From contig JANCRA010000003.1 of NCBI GenBank assembly GCA_024362935.1, forward strand, positions 37,323,291 to 37,387,290: DNA of 64,000 bases. The letters run 5' to 3'. This stretch comes from Setophaga petechia (taxonomy: Eukaryota; Chordata; Aves; Passeriformes; Parulidae). Under the pieces are notes generated by a model that worked only from the letters and a program-made list of their open reading frames with translations, did not search any database and was not told where the DNA came from. Of this stretch, positions 21,440-36,041 are shown piece by piece (the stretch's first letter is position 1; each line of letters opens with the position of its first letter). The translations under genes and the position numbers were made by a program.

Positions 21440-24400
21440 ATAACAGACATGTATATACAAAGAGAAAGAGGTGCAAACTCAGGATTGGAACTCAGACAGA
21501 AAGGGAATAAAAGTAGTATGAAAATCAGTAATATTCTTTCATCTTTGCACTCTCCATTGTTGCTTCTTCCACTCCAGTCAGAAACAGCTTTCCTCAGTGA
21601 TTATCAAGCTCACTTCAGCCCCTCAAAGGACTTTGTTTTCGACAGTACCTCAGGCACTAGGATTTTTTTTGCTTTTCCCCAGAATTTTATATGCAGCTAC
21701 TGGGAGCTGCAGAAGATGTATTAATCACAGCTGTTTCTTATAGCCTGTGGAATGAATAACTTTTTTGTTTGTTTGTTTGAGACAAAACATTCATTCTGAA
21801 GCTTCAGGAAAAAAAATAAAGGTTTGGCAGATCATTTTCAGCAGCAGCAGTATTATGACACAATTATTTCAGAAGTACTAATTATTTCATTATGTAGGAA
21901 AATGGTTTCTTGACTTCTATTTTTAGCTTTTATTAGAGATGCCCAAAATCTGGAGTTCAGCAAAAAGTCTAATTAATTTGTCTAAATGGTACCTAAAATG
22001 TTATTCAAATAAATTTATCTGAATTTTAGTCTGTTTTAAAATTAAAATAATCGATTACTTTTGTTAAAAAAACATTTGAGGTACTTAGATATATTTCTTA
22101 AAACTTTAAAGAAATCGGTATATATACATAAAACAGATGTGAATACCAAACTTCCAAAATCATCCAAATGCTGATTTTGAGCCAGTCTAAATGTGCTTCA
22201 ACTCAAATATTTTATTTTCAGTTAATATAATATTATGTGTTATCTATTAATATACTGTTATGTCTGCCAAGCGGTGCTAATGGACGCCAAAGTCAATTAG
22301 CAAGTAAAGCAGGCAATGGAAAGTCCATAACAAGTGCACTGGTTATTCAGCACTTGGGTTAACTTAGGAGGATGATTTTTCATTTATTATCAAAACAGCT
22401 CTCCCAAACCACCTGAAATGTTCAAAGATCTCAAAGGTTATGCTCTTGGGATTTGGCTAGAAGAAGAAGATATTAAAGAACTGAAAAAGGGTTCAAATCT
22501 AGTGAATCAGACTTTTAACAGATTAGGCTGCAATTCTAGAAAAGATGAAGAGAATTAATCTGACTTTAGAAGTTTATGCCTTGGCATATTCACTGTTTGT
22601 TATACAAACATGGACTTCAATTATTGATAACTGATGTTGGGCATGTATAATAATTGAATTTATTGAGCTTCACACCTTTAAAAGACCAAGTTAAACACCA
22701 AGAAAAATAGTAAAATGGTGATAAGAGACATGTCTAAAACATTTTAAAGAAAGAGGAAATTTTTTTTTTCTCATCTCATGTCATACATGAACCAAGATTC
22801 AGTGAAGTTGCTGAAATTAAGTGATAAACAGCATCCAGGATGAAACGACATCCCGGTTTTATCACAAACAGCAAAGCAAAAAGTTTTTGACTTTGTGTTT
22901 GGAGAGAAAATAGTCAATACTTAAATTATGTCTCAACATGTAATTGCTTTCAAAATAATTATTAATCATTACCCTGAAAACACAGCAGGACTAACCATGA
23001 TAAACTAGTTCATTTGTATATGTGATTTCAAATATTTGGCTAAGTCAATTATTTGTTATCTCATACTATCTGAATGGTTTAAGAGGGCATCACCAGCACT
23101 TTATTTTTGCACATTGTGCCTTTGTGAATTCTGCACTGCTAACAAGAGGTGTTGACTACACTATGGCTATTGGATATAAGCATACTTAAATGACCAACCA
23201 TACCAGAGGAGGATAAGGTGTCTTCTAGAGAACCACTAGAAAGATTTGGAGGACTTCAAAAAACTGTTTTCTTCAGGTGAAAAACAAAAAAAAATTATTA
23301 GAAAAATAATTAAGAAAATGAAAATCACTTAAAAACTCAATAGGAAAATCAGCCTCTCTAGCACTGACAAACTACAATCCTCTGACTTATCCACTTATCC
23401 AAAACAGCTAATATAGGTCATGATAGATTCAGCTTTACACAAAAAAAAAGAAAAAAGTCCAAAACCTTTCACAGTAAGAAAGAATATTAGCTCTGTGAAG
23501 GTTAGTTGGATAAATGGCAGCTGTGTGCTTTGGCTCCCTTTCTAATTGGTGATGTGAAATGAATAGTTCCAGAGTATTTGAGGAATATTGAATATTCCAG
23601 CTCATTCCAACTATTTAAGATCAGTAGAGATCTCACCACTGACCACAGAAGAGATATAAAAAATTATTTTTGAGCAATACACTTTTAAACCTGCAAATAT
23701 CCAAGAGATTAATTATGCTCTGTAGCACACATGAACAGGAAAGGTGAATTCCTACCCTGACATTTCAAAACTGGCTAGTGGGATTTCTTTTACAGGAAAT
23801 AACAAAATATAATCATATTATTGAATTCCATTAATTTGCCCCAAAGCCGATGATGGTTTAGTAGTATAATTAAAAATAGAAATTACCATCTGAGAGAGAT
23901 AACTACCAAAAAGGCACACAATAACATGTTAATCCAATCAGTATAAGTCAGCAAAGAAGAACACTGTACTAGCAGGATTTTGTGTCTTAGACTGGCATAA
24001 TTCTGCCCTCTTCCTCTGTCCACCTACCCTGCTTTATGTTGTTATTGACTTTTACCATTTACATCCCTTAAAACTGCAAGGAATAGAAGAAATGAGGCAC
24101 GAACCACAACATCAAACACCAGAGCTGTAAGAAGGTGATGTACCTTTGCCATGTATGGAAGCAGCTAGAGAAATGTTTTGTTTTAGGTAATCTAATTATT
24201 AGTGTGTACAAAGAAAAATTTACAAAGATAGGGTTTATGGAAGAAATAGCCATATATCATATAAGACTGTAGAAGAACACATCCAAGGTGAGGTAGGTGT
24301 TGCTTTAAATACTTGAAAGGTAAGATAAAAGCACCTTGGATCTCTTGGAAAAATTTCACCCTCAGAGAACATTAAAAAACCTGCAAATGAAATGCTGCCT

Positions 24401-26645
24401 TGGGCACCATCATATCTAATTTTATGAGGAATGAATGTATTTCCATATTCCTATTTTTGAGTCACACTGTGGTTTCTTGGAATTTCTATTACATAGATGT
24501 TTGCAGAATTACACTGAAAAACTGCTGTGCATGCAAATACCAGTGTCTGTCAGATGCCTTCAGTGCCTCCCTTCATAACAACAGCAAAACTCTGGTGAGA
24601 CCTAAACTCTCCTGCTTCAGTGCTGAAAGACTTTTCCTAGCTCAAATACATGCTCAGGGTGGAAGGTTAGACCAGGTGCAGCTCTGCCAGTCAGTGGGAA
24701 GGAGAGTGAGAGACCCAAACTTTACCAGAGGGAGATGAATTTGATAGCACACACACTGATTGTAACAATAACTCTATTGATCAACTCTAGTCCTGGAAAC
24801 CTCTGAGTAGCTTGAGGAATAGTAGTACTTATGATTCAAGGAAAAACGAAAATACCCAAAAGGTCACATGTAAATGGAGGTTGCCTGTCAGTGAGTAATT
24901 TCCAGCAGTATGAGAGATGTGAAGGTGACATCAGGAAGAGGAGACTCTAATGCTCTGAAGCTATCCAGCCATTAGCATCTTTCATTACAGAGTCTGCAGA
25001 CATTTTTACCATTCCAGCTGTGTGAATGGAATAGACCAGTGAAAATATTCACCTAGAAAATCAATTACTCAGTCCACAGCATATGAGGATCAAGCACATT
25101 AAGTAAATAGCTCCAAGTATTCAGACAAAATGTTTAAACTTAATGTACATTATGCAAGAACCAGAAGAAAGAAATGAGAGGGAAATGATGTTACACTTAT
25201 TCACCTAAAGTGGATATAAAGATATCATTTGTATAGAATTTGGAATGCCCTATTTATAAGAATATATTCTAGTCTATATTATCAATAGCTCTTGGGAAGA
25301 TTTACATTATTATAATGTTAAATCTTTATATTATGATTATCCACAGGTTACTGAAAAAGTAGGAAAATGTAGAACTTTTTTTCATCTTAAATAGCATGTC
25401 TTTATCAGTCACATGGTATCATCAAAAAATTCAGCTTCATTTATTGTTAATAATTAAAGCAAATCTGAAGTAGATTGCATCCAAGCACTTGCCTTGTGGA
25501 TGCCAGGTCCTTATCACCACCCATGTTATTCTTGCAAATCTAATCCTTATTGGCCATGCCACCTGCTGAATAGATTTTTAAGTATATGGGGTGGATTATT
25601 GCCAGAAATAGGTTAGCAGATTCTCTGACTTCTATCAATGGTGCACTGAAGCTCCAGGTATCAAATTTGGCTGAAGTCAAAAGAGGTTTCTGGGATGACG
25701 CCTGAGAAATATGGGAGAAAACTTCTTTTTGATTGAAAGTATTAGCATTAGTATTCATACTAGTAAAAGTAATAGAGAATATTGGCTCTCAGGACCTTTC
25801 TTCAGATTCCCTTGGAAAGCTAAATATAGCAGACTAATAAATGAAAGTTATAACACATTCATATTTAAGGTCACGTAACAAAAATAATTATTAAAAAGGT
25901 TCATATTCACAAAATCTACCATGTTAAAATTTGCTACAAGAAACAGTGATTCTGAAAAGGACTCACAGATAATGATAAATAAACTCTCAGTGCTATGCTG
26001 TGCCAAAACCAACAAATGGTATCCTTGAACAGGTAAAAAGGAGAACCCTGAGTAAGATTAAAGGGAACATATAATCTTTCATTTGACATTTGTTGACTAG
26101 TGCTGTAACAGTGTTGTTAATAAATCAGGCCGAATGTTGATAATGAGAAGAGAAACTTACAATAAAAGAAGCTCAAGGAGCTGCTGCAGCATCCTAAAAA
26201 GAACATAAATTTGGAAATGAAAAGAGAGGGCTTCATGATCTGGTAGCCAGCAACCAGGTTATCTTTTGTTCAGTGGTTATCACTTAGTGTAGATTGACTA
26301 ATATAGTCTAGATCAAAATCCCCCTTGTTTAAAGTGCAAATTAGCTATTAGAAAAATGGGGTGTTTTTATGGTGAATTTCTTGTAATTGTGCATTTTTAT
26401 TCAATATTGTTTTCAAAAGAAACTCCAGTTCAAACAGGAATACATTCAGATTCATCAGAAGATGAATCAGAAGTAAACAAAAAAAAAAGAGCATTACTTT
26501 TGCATAGGGCACATTTCCATTGATTAAAGAATTTTAAAATGAAACAAGTTCCAAAGTAGTGCCTATCTTTATGTATATCTCAGCAAAAGCTCTTTATAAT
26601 TGCCCATTTTCCTGAGATGCCCATATTCTCACAGTAAACAATTGT

Positions 26646-26754
26646 ATCATAGAGTGAAAGAATATTCTGGGTTGGAAGGGATCCACAAGGATCATTGAAG
26701 TCTAACTGCTGGCCCTGCAGAGGACATCCCTAAGAATCACCCCTTGTGCCTGTG
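26646..26754 (-). mobile_element. CR1 LINE 3' end, truncated
   Basis: The plus strand reads as the reverse complement of a CR1 3' terminus: ATCATAGAG near the left edge, then GGGTTGGAAGGGATCCACAA, a CATTGAAGTC motif, GGCCCTGCAGAGGACA and AAGAATCACCCC. The CR1 3' end is therefore at about 26646 on the minus strand. About 110 bases remain, typical of 5'-truncated avian CR1 copies. Confidence 0.85.
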
Positions 26755-29700
26755 TATCCATCTCTACCTCCCACTGTAAAGAGTGAAAGGACACAAACCT
26801 GGACTATGCAAACAAAAGCAAACTCTGCATCTGCTATGTCTATCTCACAAAGCACCTTCTGGTTTACAGATTTTTATGATGAAGAATTTGCCAAAAAGCA
26901 TGTTAGACAAAGATTTAATTGGAGAAGCTATCAATGAGAGGTTGCAAAGGCCAGTAGGACAAATATAATGTCAACTAAAAAGCTTTCTTTCCTACTACTT
27001 TTTACAATTCCTTTTTTGAAGGCAGAAAAAATTGCTTGCAGAAAAGTAAATTTTTATTTTATTTTTCTGTCCCTCCAGGCACCCTAGAACACATTCAGTT
27101 ATCACAATTGTTCTCCAGCCTTGTCTGCCTATGTCTCTACAGGACTTGTGGCCTACTCAGAATGAGGTCCTGCGGGCACTACAGATTTTCCCCAGCACAT
27201 GCACCAACTTTAGAGCTATACAAACCCCAGATATTTTCACCTTTCTGTTTTTACAATATTGACAAAGTTTTACTCCCTTAACAGTGGATACAGTATAGAT
27301 CCTGACTGGAAGACTATTGCAGGTTTAAGAGCTGGTGATCCACATAAAATCTAAGAAAACCTTGAGCAAGGGCAGGTCGGTGCTGGGCTGCACATGCAGG
27401 GTGCCTTCAGGCCTGTGATGAGCTGCACAAATAATTTGACTGCAGAGAAACCTCAGTCATTTTAAGAGAGGAGCCAGCAGGAATCTCCCATCTCGTATCA
27501 GCCATGGCCTTACCTTTATTTTAGAGGGTAACAAGAGGTTCTCATAAGAACATAATTTAGGAATAGATTTCTTGTAAGGTAATTGTGTAAATTGCTCACA
27601 ATAGTAACTCCAAGGGACAGATTTCTCCATGGACAGCATCTACTTTGTGCAGCACACCATGGGAAAATCCATCCAGGATTTGCCTGATTCTGCTCAGATG
27701 GAGATGCTTACCCTTTGAAGTAATGCAGTATTTGCTTACTATCTTTATTACACTTCTAATTCGTTTTTTTATTAAAGGAGTCATTTTAGGAAAGCATTTG
27801 TTGCCAGACCACTCTTACTGAAATCTGGAGACAACCCTGTACCATCTCTCACTTGTCCTCACAGTGCCTCCCCTGCCCTGCTACATCAGTGAAATGGGAA
27901 GTGTGGGTTTTAGACCTCTCCTCAAAAGGAGAATTACCAAAAGGCAATCTAATGGGTGAAATAAATGAATTAAAAGAACCTTCATGTTCCTTATTTATTT
28001 TTCACTTAAAGTTTTTGTTGTTGAAAATGTACACAGTGCATATGGCACATCTGATCCTGAGGTGGGTCAGGGAATCTTTCATTTTACATTATTAAAATGT
28101 TCCATTATTGTGTCCCATCCCTTACACCTCCCGCCCCCCAAACAAGTCTACTGGCAAGTTATTAAAAAATCCTGCCCCAAAACAGCGAGGCTACAGGAGG
28201 AGGAACTACAGGAACATTAATGCTTTGAGACACCTCTGAGACATGGATTACCTTCATGTTTCTTTCAATAGCATAATAATGGCATAACAGAAAGAAATTT
28301 CAGTGTCTTCTGTGCTTCCTCAATCCACTGTTTGGGGGGTTGTGGGAGTAGTGTGAAGGGATTATTCACCCAATACAGCAAGGATGCACCCAAGGACACT
28401 AATGAGCTCTACAGTCTTTCACAAATTTGTTTTTCCTGAATAATTTAGGCTGCAGATTTAAAACATCGGGCCCTAGCAGATTAAGTCCTTAAAACTGCAC
28501 ATGTAAATATAAAATTCCTCCCACTGTAAAGCAATGTAATTGTTTAATAGAGCACACATTATCTCTAACATGCTATTATTTTGTGCTTGAATTAAAGCTG
28601 AAGGAAATAAGTAATCCTTTTTATTAACATTTCCCAAATACAGCATCCTGCATTAAGAAACGAATAAACAAACAACCCTCTCTGACCTTAAACTTTCACA
28701 GTTGTCTAGAGCACATTTCTACTTATTTCTCTGCTTTATTACACTACTTCCTCACCTCCCAAACACATTTTATTATAGAAATGGTAAACCAAAATATGTG
28801 TCATGTTCTTCCTGATGTCCAACACAAATGATTTCATTGTGATAATTAGAGTTCATCTTTGTGATCCGACATGATTTAGCTTTTTTCTGAATTATTCTTT
28901 TATTCATAAATAAGGTTTGCTTGTTTCTATGTCAAATTCTTATAAGCCTTTCTTTCCAAAAGAACAGAGAGAAAAATATTTGTCTTCACATCTACTTCTT
29001 TTAGTAAATCATATTTCCTGGACTAATTTCTATTAGAAATGTGTTAATAGATGTAGGTCCTTGATATTTGTATGATCTCCCAGAAAAGGAAAAAAGTCAG
29101 TTGTTTCTAGATATTATTAAAATTGAAAAAAACACTTTTTTCCTCCACTAACTAGAGCTTTTGAGAAATAATTTAAATTTTGGCATCATATAGAATAGTT
29201 GGTTATGGTCAAACTTGTAGAGTTGTATGCATATCTAACTTTTTCTGTATCTAGTCATTCTACTGAGTGGGTTAGATAACTTCAAAGAGGGTAAAGTATC
29301 TTTTGAAGTCCAATGGTGAGCAATGGGAATAAAGGTGGTTAGCATATACCATTTTTTTCCCCCTTTTAATATATGACCCTTAGAAAAGACACTTAAAGCA
29401 CGTAAGTTAAACTCATCACTTTTGAGCAGTCAGGAATAAGGATATATTGATACACAACACCACATGCTTACAAAACAAAGAAAGAGAAACACATCTGGTA
29501 TTCACTAAGCCTGTTGGCACGTGCCAGTGAATTTGCAATCAGGCATGGAAACAGCTAAGCTCATGAAGCCTACATTTTTAGAACTATAGCAGTTGTCCTA
29601 TAAATTATTCTGCATCTAGGTCTACAGAAATAGCAAAGACAGATGCACAGCGCTCGTGCCAGTTCTATAAAACATTATTCCAGGTTGCAAGATGCTGCAA

Positions 29701-32700
29701 TAAATAGGTTAATCATTTTTAATGTCTTTGATATTCATCACAGCAACATTAATCAAGATGAATTAATTTGGAGTTAATGCGACTTCAGCATGAATTGCCA
29801 ATGGTGTTTACTTGTAAATTCAGTTTTTGAGGACAGATACAAACTCTTTCACTCTCAAAACCAACCTTGCTTTCTACACTCTTCCACATGAACTATGGAC
29901 TTCCATGCTAGTGTTGACACTGATGTATGGTGAGGTTTTCCTCCTTTATAAATTTTCATTTTATTGCTATCTGCCAAAACAACAGTCCATCCAGTGCTTT
30001 TCCTTGGAAGTTTTTTCCCAACTAACAACTCAGGTAAAATTTTTTTGACACAAATGACTAGTCCACTGTTGAAAAGTCAGATGGCTAATGTTGCTTAGAG
30101 AAAAATATTACTTTTTTTTAATTATCTCAAATACTATCAGATAAATAAAGCTCCTTACACATAATTTGGAAGTAAGAAGAAAAACTCTTTCATTTGAAAT
30201 GATAGTTGTCTACAAATATGAAATACACATTCCTGAGTTGCATTAATCATATTTTTAATAAAATTAAATCATTAGAACATGGGAATTAGGCACAACAAAA
30301 ATGTAAGTTCCTTAAGAGCTAGAATATAAACTAAAAAATGGCTCAGTGTCTTATCACTGTTTATATTGACAAATACAACTACTGGTTCTAGTGCAGAAAA
30401 AAATAACAAAAATTACATTAAGAAACCAAAAATCAAAGCCTAAAACTTAAATTCCAGTTCAATACCGCCATAAATTAAACATTCTTTGTGGCTCTGGACC
30501 AATGTTCACTATATTTCCTTAACAAAATACTAGATTTAAGAAACACATCTAATATATTATTTTAAAAGTCATTTATGGTTAGAACATCCTGCCACGGTGA
30601 GTTCTTTACAGACATTTCCAAATCTCACTCACAACGATCCATCTTTAGCAGCAGACATCAGATATCACTCTATACACACATAGATATATGTATGTGCATG
30701 GATGTGTGGGTAGCTGTGTGCATGTTTTAAATTGTTTTCTTGGCACATTTACCAGTTCATGAGAAAGAGTTCTGTCCTCTAATTACAGTATTGTAGCATA
30801 TAGAAGTACCTGAAAAGGACGCCTTAGGTTTTGTCCCAGGCTTTGCAGTTGAGTTCAATGAAGCCAAAAATTCCATTTCAAATTGCCCTTAAAGAAGAAA
30901 AATTAATTATGGCAAAATATTAAATACAGTTTATCTATTAAAAATCTTGAAAATGAAGCTAAAGGATTGCTCACAACTGTGTATGTTGTATACATGTTAA
31001 ACAAATACTGATTTCTAGTGTTCCCATTGCCTTCCTCTAAAGCCAGTTAAACATTAAGTAATTAAAATAAAAATTCTTATTAAATTCAAAATGAAAAAAC
31101 ATTGATTAACACAGCTTTTTCTTTAATTCTATCGTCTCTCTTGGAGTGATTAAAATTCTTTTGATTTATGTCAAGTAGTTGCCTAGAGGGAATATCAAAC
31201 CACATGAATCGTAGAATTGAAAATAAAGAACAAAAAAGCTACAATAACACCTTGCAGAGTTCACACTATTTTCTTGTCTCCTGAATATATTATTAACTTT
31301 CTTCATTTATCTTCATTAACTCACTAGTACCATAGAAGCAATAATTGAAGTGGAAGCAGGGTAGAGACATCTTAAGAGGTACTTCAAATCTGGAAATGTA
31401 AATAACCATCTCCTTTGGGCTGCAGCATTTTATTCCATCCCCCAATCACAGCTTTGCAGGTCTGACCAAAGACAGAGGCCAAGACTGCAGTCACCAGGAG
31501 GCAAGAATATATTGGAGAAGAGCACAGAGGCCCAGTGAGATTAGAAGAGTGGGAAGTAAAAAGCAGAGCAGAACGCATTTTCCAAGGGTTATCTGCAATT
31601 GCATGCAGGATATATCAATATGAATACTTTGTATGAACAAGTAGAAAGCATTCATTGAGTTCACAGGGATCTCTGTTCAGTGTTCAAGCATTTTCTGACT
31701 CATAAATGGGCATAACCAGAGATATCTCATTTGGCACAGCCCACTCAGGTGATCTGTCAAGCAGCACATTCTAACAACTACGCCAAAGTTCTGCATGCCT
31801 GTGAAGGTGCTGCTGAAAGCAGAACGATGTTAAATATCCCAAGGAATACAAGCTGATGCTTTTCTAGGTATTTTAATGAGTAATGAAATGAATTCATAAG
31901 CTAAAGGGAATCCTGCTATCACGGTTTTGGGTTTTTTTAAAGTCTAAAGGGAGTGGAAAAAAACACAAACAAAAAATCCCCAAACAACAACCACCTTTCC
32001 AGTAATCCAACAGCATTTCTTTTTCTGTTTGTACAGTACGTGTAAGAACCATTGATTACTTATCAAAAGAACAGGCTAATTTGTTGAGGACTGTGAAGAA
32101 AATCATTACAGGGCTTGAAGTATTAGGAGAGTCCCCTTGAAAAGCACCATTTAAAACCAGAGCAATTCAAGTGAGGTTTTATAGATTTTCAGTTTATCTG
32201 GTACCTTGAGCAATTGGCTTTGAAAAGTCACTGCTAACACATGGAATATAATTTAATTTTATAAAACTACAACTAATATGTGCTGCTCATTTCTTGTTGC
32301 CCTTATACCTGCTTTCCAGATTTTTAACTGCTCTTTGTTATTTCTTAAACTGTGGTTTATGGTGACATATAAAGCTTTCATTATTAATCCACAGGGAATT
32401 ATAGGACATAACTACCATTAGGAGATGCCTAGAGAATAAACACTTCAAAATTCAGTGATTAAAAATACAATTTGAATTACCACTCATTACCCAGATCAAA
32501 AACTAAGAAGAAATTACATAGTCTTGTCATTTAACTTCTACTAAAATTGCTTTCAGCAAAGTTTTATCCTACACTCTATATTCCACATATAAGTACAACC
32601 ATGTGCTTCTATTAAATTCAAATTTTATTTCTCATCCAAGTTTTAAGACTGTTTCTTTAAAGAACCTCAAATAAACAAAAGAACAACAACAAAAATCCCT

Positions 32701-35700
32701 AAAACCACCAATACTCCCACCACTAAAAAAAGAAACCAAAGGAAAACTAAAACTAAAATTAACATAAAACCCCACTGCTGATATTTTTCAATTGACATGT
32801 ATTTACATATATTTCTTAAGAAGGAAATACATAGCTCTGGCTTAGTAGAAGAACATGTGGTAAGTAATTAGAAGAAAGAATTTACACTGTAAAATGAGCA
32901 TAAAAGACAGGCATCTGCAATGTCCCCTATTTAAAGCAGAGACTTAATTTTGATCCCTTTGACAGCCAAGACTCACTATGTCCTTTGCTTAATGTTACTC
33001 CACTTTCTTCCTGCTTTCAGAGAGAAAAAAAGTAGTGGGAAGAAGAAATAAGGAAAATATATGAATTTTTACTTGTTTAAATTTTATTCTGCTCCAGTTC
33101 TTGGCACAGCTACTCTCTGCTTCAGAATCTCAGTAACAAGGGCGAATTTTTCCAAAAAGAGGGCTGCAGTCAGAAAACAACTGCTCTGTTCATTGATTTA
33201 TTTGAATGAGTGGCCTGGGCTATGGTGTTCGTGTTGAACTAAGGCATACTTCAGTAATAATGCATGACAACGTGCTTGTTTCATAAACCTGTCATAGAAC
33301 AAGAATATTTTCTTCCTCAGAGCCCAGGTTTCCTGAACCTTAGACCTCTGCTATGATAAATGAATATGTACTGAGACACAGATTTGCTCTTACACCAGAA
33401 AAACAAAACAAAACACAGAAATCCTAACAGTTTTAGGTCCCCAAGCTTGGGAATTTCTCACAGTGAGCTTCAGTTCCTCATATATCAATGAACTAGCAGA
33501 ACAATCTCAAACTATCAACACCTGAATCTCCCAAAAATACCTCAGTCTGGAGCAGGTATTTTGTAACCAAGACTGAGCACTTCACTGCTAGACAACTCCA
33601 CAGTGAATTGGCTCATACTGTGTAAGCTGGAGTAAATCATAGAGCTGGTTTGATTTGCAATATGGAAACAACCACATAGCCTGTTCATGAAGGCACCTTT
33701 GTTTCTTTTCCTGACTTCATATGAACTTCTTTCTGCTCAAAGGCACAATTTAAGGAATTGACCTCAATTTTCGTCAAGACAATTATATATAAACAAATTA
33801 TAAATCTCCTATAAAAATAACAAAATTACAAAGAAACAAAAAATTCACCCCTCACAATCAAGAAACCCACCAAGCTATGCAAAATGTATTAAGCAGAAAG
33901 CTGTTCCTAGTAAAGGTATTCAATTTTCATGCTGTAATTATTTTTGAGGATGGCCTGAGTTTGAAAGAGAAGGCAATGTTCTTCCTTTATTTGAGATCCA
34001 AGATGTAAAGCAAAAAAAACCAAACGAACCCATAGATCTAAACACGATGTTCCTTTTGATAGACTGTCATTGCTAAATTCTTTCTTTCTTCTCATTAGAG
34101 AATTTTATGCCCATAGAGAAAGCAAGATTTCCCAACAGAAATAATTAGAGTCTGTTGCAGTCATTGTTTTGGTCTGCTAGTTTGTAGACTACATTTCTGT
34201 ACCTCGAAGTAAATAGCAGGTACAATTGGTTTTCAGTGGAAAAAGAAAGGCCATCCCCTCAGGTACTGCATTCCTGATGATCCATGAAAAAGCTCTGTAA
34301 TGAGCTGGCAATTGACATCGATTATCATTTAAGGGCAGTGAAAACATACAAAGCGCAGCTGAAAAGTTTTCACTGTTAAGTGACACTCGAAACAGTGAGG
34401 AGCAGAATTTGTGCTGCCCTGGAAGAGAGGTAGGAATTTCAGACACCGCCGTCCCTGTCACTTTTTGTCCAGAGGCAGTGGCGCTACGTGAAAATTTGGG
34501 AAAGGAAAAGCTTTTTCTTCCTTCTCATTTCAGCAGTATGGTGAACATCACTACCCTGTATTCAGTGGCTGAGACGGCAGTGTACAGATTCCCCGGCAGA
34601 CATGAACGTTCGGTGCTGCACGTTGTCAGGAAGCTGACAGCTGGCTGCATCCCTCTCTCTCTGTCATTCACTCGTGCCCCTGTTACAGTAGCCCACACCC
34701 CACTGTCATACCTTTCCTTGACTCTGAACATTGCTGCCCTTCTAAATACAGACTGACACCTGTAGTTTTCTGGACACTCGATGGTAAAAAATGATGAAAA
34801 GCAGTTTTGGGGAGATCAGACTTACTTTTTGTAATTTGAAGTTGAGCATCTTCATCAGCCTGCCAGTACAGAATGTGACATCACTTCGATTGCCCCATTA
34901 TCTGCTCTGCAGTTCCTGTGCCAGGAACACAGAGGAGAGATGTGATCCTTTCTCCTTCCTCCAGCTTTTACTCAATATCAACTTCCAGCCCTGGAATGAA
35001 GAATAAATAATAAATAAATTCCAGCCCTGGAATAAAGAAGAGAGCAGTTCAGCTGCCAGAGTTAGCATTTTCAAAAGTGGCATGACTTAAAAGCCATGGA
35101 ATTCTCCATGCTCTGTTTTTGAGATTCAGAACAAGAATTACAAATAATAGGCAATATGGTGGGGTACCACATCTGAATCTCATGAGGTAGGAAAGTACCC
35201 TAAAAAGTGATAAAACTAGCTCATTTTGGAAAACAACACTCCTTCTGCAAGCTGTTACTATATTAAAATTGCATGTTAAACAACAGAATGTTTTTCTAGC
35301 TAGTTGAGTATTCTTCTGTCATCCGAAGAAAAGTTACCCTGAAAACACCTCTATGGAAGGCAATTTCACTGGTAGGGGAAGTTACTTTGCATACACAATA
35401 GTAATAGTATCAACAGGAGCATAAACAGGCCAAAAGTTAACAATGTATACAAAGCAGGACCAGAAAAATGCTGTATTTTTAAGTCTTCCATTTTTCCTTG
35501 CGCTGATCTTTTTCACTCTTGCATTGAATCATGAAGGGAACTATAAAACCTGCAGGAGAAGAGTTCTATTCATTGACCCCTGAAGTACTTTGTTTGACAT
35601 TGGTCTTCTCTTTGTATATTTTGGGTTTTAGAAGAGTAAAAGTTGTTTGAGCTCCGTCACCAATTACCTCTTTACAAGAGGTTACAAAAATAACAATGCA

Positions 35701-36036
35701 GTAAACTGTATTCCTGGTTCAATACCTACTATTTTTTTTGTTGGCAGGTTTGCGCTTAAGAAATGGGACATTAGTGGCGTTGGTTACAATTCGGATGTCA
35801 GGGCAAAACACTCATGCACACAGAGCAAAAATTGTGTATGAAATAGCCTAACTTTTTTTTATACCTCTAAATTTAATCAGTGAAACATCAGAGCTTCAAT
35901 GCAGTATCCACAGTATCTCTTGTGAGTATAGAAAGAGGTCTTGCATTTTAATGATTAGGCATTTAACCATGTGTAAGGCACTTAACTAAATCAAAGAGGT
36001 CTCATTAAGAAATTATTTCTAGAAAGAAAAAGCATA
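26755..36036. other. Long AT-rich gene-free stretch
   Basis: No recognised gene. Frames reach only about 115 codons. Two stretches (28490-28640 and 29640-29830) are AT-rich, TAAT-dense and look like candidate non-coding elements. A CpG-containing block lies at 34430-34760, and a short duplication of TTCCAGCCCTGGAAT occurs at 34983-34997 and 35019-35033. Confidence 0.5.
34430..34760. other. CpG-containing GC-richer block, no gene assigned
   Basis: Several CpGs (near 34446, 34481, 34573, 34593, 34608 and 34621) occur in a region whose flanks have almost none. Short frames on both strands (115 and 68 codons) overlap it but match nothing I recognise. It may be an old exon, an enhancer or a decayed insertion. 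Confidence 0.3.
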
Positions 36037-36041
36037 TCTGA
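36037..36041. repeat. Target-site duplication TCTGA (left copy)
   Basis: TCTGA directly precedes the LTR start and recurs at 36583-36587. A sixth base does not match. Confidence 0.85.

Larger units (their letters stand above)
17283..26645. other. Long AT-rich gene-free stretch
   Basis: Over 9 kb contains no frame above 120 codons and no recognised protein homology. It includes an AT-rich TAAT-dense segment (18720-19280), a poly-C tract (21426-21439) and several A/T runs. I see no RNA gene or intact repeat. Confidence 0.55.

Noticed and set aside
24520..24740. 112-codon frame and GC-richer patch as an exon
   Set aside because: No homology, no convincing splice sites and no continuation; left as unclassified sequence.
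33640..33670. CR1 tail suggested by AATCATAGAGCTGG
   Set aside because: Only a few bases match and the rest of the CR1 3' end is absent.
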